From contig VBIS01000005.1 in the NCBI GenBank assembly GCA_005880605.1, positions 1 to 5,270 of the forward strand: a stretch of 5,270 nucleotides of DNA. The letters run 5' to 3'. The notes under the pieces are model-generated. The model was not told where the DNA came from, ran no database searches, and saw nothing but the letters and a program-made list of their open reading frames with translations. Source of the stretch: Chloroflexota bacterium (GTDB lineage: Bacteria; Chloroflexota; Dormibacteria; CF-121). Positions 4,901-5,270 of this stretch are shown here, in pieces (within the stretch, counting starts at the first letter, position 1; every line of letters starts with the position of its first letter). The position numbers and the translations under genes were made by a program.

Positions 4901-5270
4901 GTGAGCCAGGGGATCACGTCCCAGCCCAGCCGGATCGACGTCCCCGCTGACGCTCTCGTGGTGCTGATTGGCGCCGCGGGGTCGGGGAAGTCGACGTTCG
5001 CCGGCCTTCACTTCGTGTCGGATTGCGTCGTTTCCTCGGATCGCCTACGGGCGGAGATGCCAGGGGCACCATCCGAAGACGTGCTTTTCTCGGAGCTGCA
5101 TCGTCGGGTCCAGGCAAGGCTCGCCGCCGGCCGCCTCGCGGTCGTCGACGCAACCAATACCGACTGGATGTGGCGCGCGCAGCTCGTTGCTGATGCCCGA
5201 GGCTACGGACGTCCGGCGATGGCAATCGTCTTCAACCTGCCCGCCGACGTCTGCTCGGCGCGCAACGCTG
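4901..5270 (+). CDS. P-loop kinase/AAA-type ATPase resembling polynucleotide kinase, N-terminal part
   Basis: Seen: 123 codons from GTG 4901, truncated by the window end. The Walker A motif GAAGSGKST is at 24-32, next to a buried strand VVLI. Then come VVSSDRLR (43-50), where SD-x-x-R is typical of the kinase module of bacterial Pnkp and related nucleic-acid or nucleotide kinases, LHRRVQARLAAGRLAVVDATNT (66-87) with the Walker-B-like DATN, and ARGYGRPAMAIVFNLP with a final C-SARNA helix. This order fits the Pnkp-like kinase family annotated as 'AAA family ATPase'; a 5'-OH polynucleotide kinase activity is plausible but not shown. GTG 4901 is the first start after an in-frame TGA at 4898. AGGTGA lies too close for a good ribosome site; CATGAT (4888-4893), 7 nt upstream, could be a weak -10 of a leaderless gene. 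The downstream domain, which would settle the function, is outside the window. Confidence 0.82.
   Translation, partial: MSQGITSQPSRIDVPADALVVLIGAAGSGKSTFAGLHFVSDCVVSSDRLRAEMPGAPSEDVLFSELHRRVQARLAAGRLAVVDATNTDWMWRAQLVADARGYGRPAMAIVFNLPADVCSARNA

Noticed and set aside
4914..5225. Minus-strand open frame opposite the kinase
   Set aside because: Its composition is Arg/Pro-rich and typical of antisense frames, and the plus strand has a clear Walker A and DATN motif.

Overview
This is a GC-rich, gene-dense chromosomal window, apparently from a free-living bacterium. Four things suggest an uncultured soil member of the Actinobacteria/Chloroflexota/Dormibacterota side of the tree: GTG starts, a mycobacterial LigC-type ATP-dependent DNA ligase, promoter placement that implies leaderless mRNAs, and a membrane-anchored protein carrying an LYTHCG motif. 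The phylum is inferred, not proven. I see no transposase, integrase, phage gene, CRISPR array, tRNA or rRNA.

Layout. Positions 1-850 (minus): a pterin-4a-carbinolamine dehydratase followed, with a 4-nt stop/start overlap, by the N-terminal half of the DNA polymerase III delta subunit (holA), which is cut by the window start. Positions 875-1378 (plus): an unrecognised membrane-anchored protein, divergent from the dehydratase and convergent with moaA. Positions 1383-2393 (minus): moaA, first enzyme of molybdenum-cofactor synthesis. Positions 2412-3434 (plus): a LigC-type ligase. moaA and the ligase diverge from only 18 bp, which seems to hold one symmetric -10 serving both strands with both start codons at or next to the transcription starts. 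Positions 3431-3622 (minus): a 63-residue charged protein whose stop overlaps the ligase stop. Positions 3623-3725: an AT-rich divergent control region with a consensus extended -10 and two inverted repeats. Positions 3726-4815 (plus): a two-gene operon encoding a stand-alone CBS-pair protein and a membrane-anchored BON-domain protein, closed by a strong intrinsic terminator at 4835-4870. Positions 4901-5270 (plus): the start of a P-loop kinase/AAA-type ATPase resembling the kinase module of bacterial polynucleotide kinases, cut by the window end.

The genes fall into small functional groups rather than one pathway: pterin/molybdopterin chemistry (dehydratase, moaA), DNA replication and repair (holA, ligase, possibly the kinase), and an envelope or stress sensing pair (CBS plus BON). 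No clearly new multi-gene system is visible. The points most worth a second look are the compact bidirectional promoter between moaA and the ligase, the palindrome-rich control region upstream of the CBS-BON operon, and the two unrecognised small proteins. No stretch over 300 bases lacks a gene.
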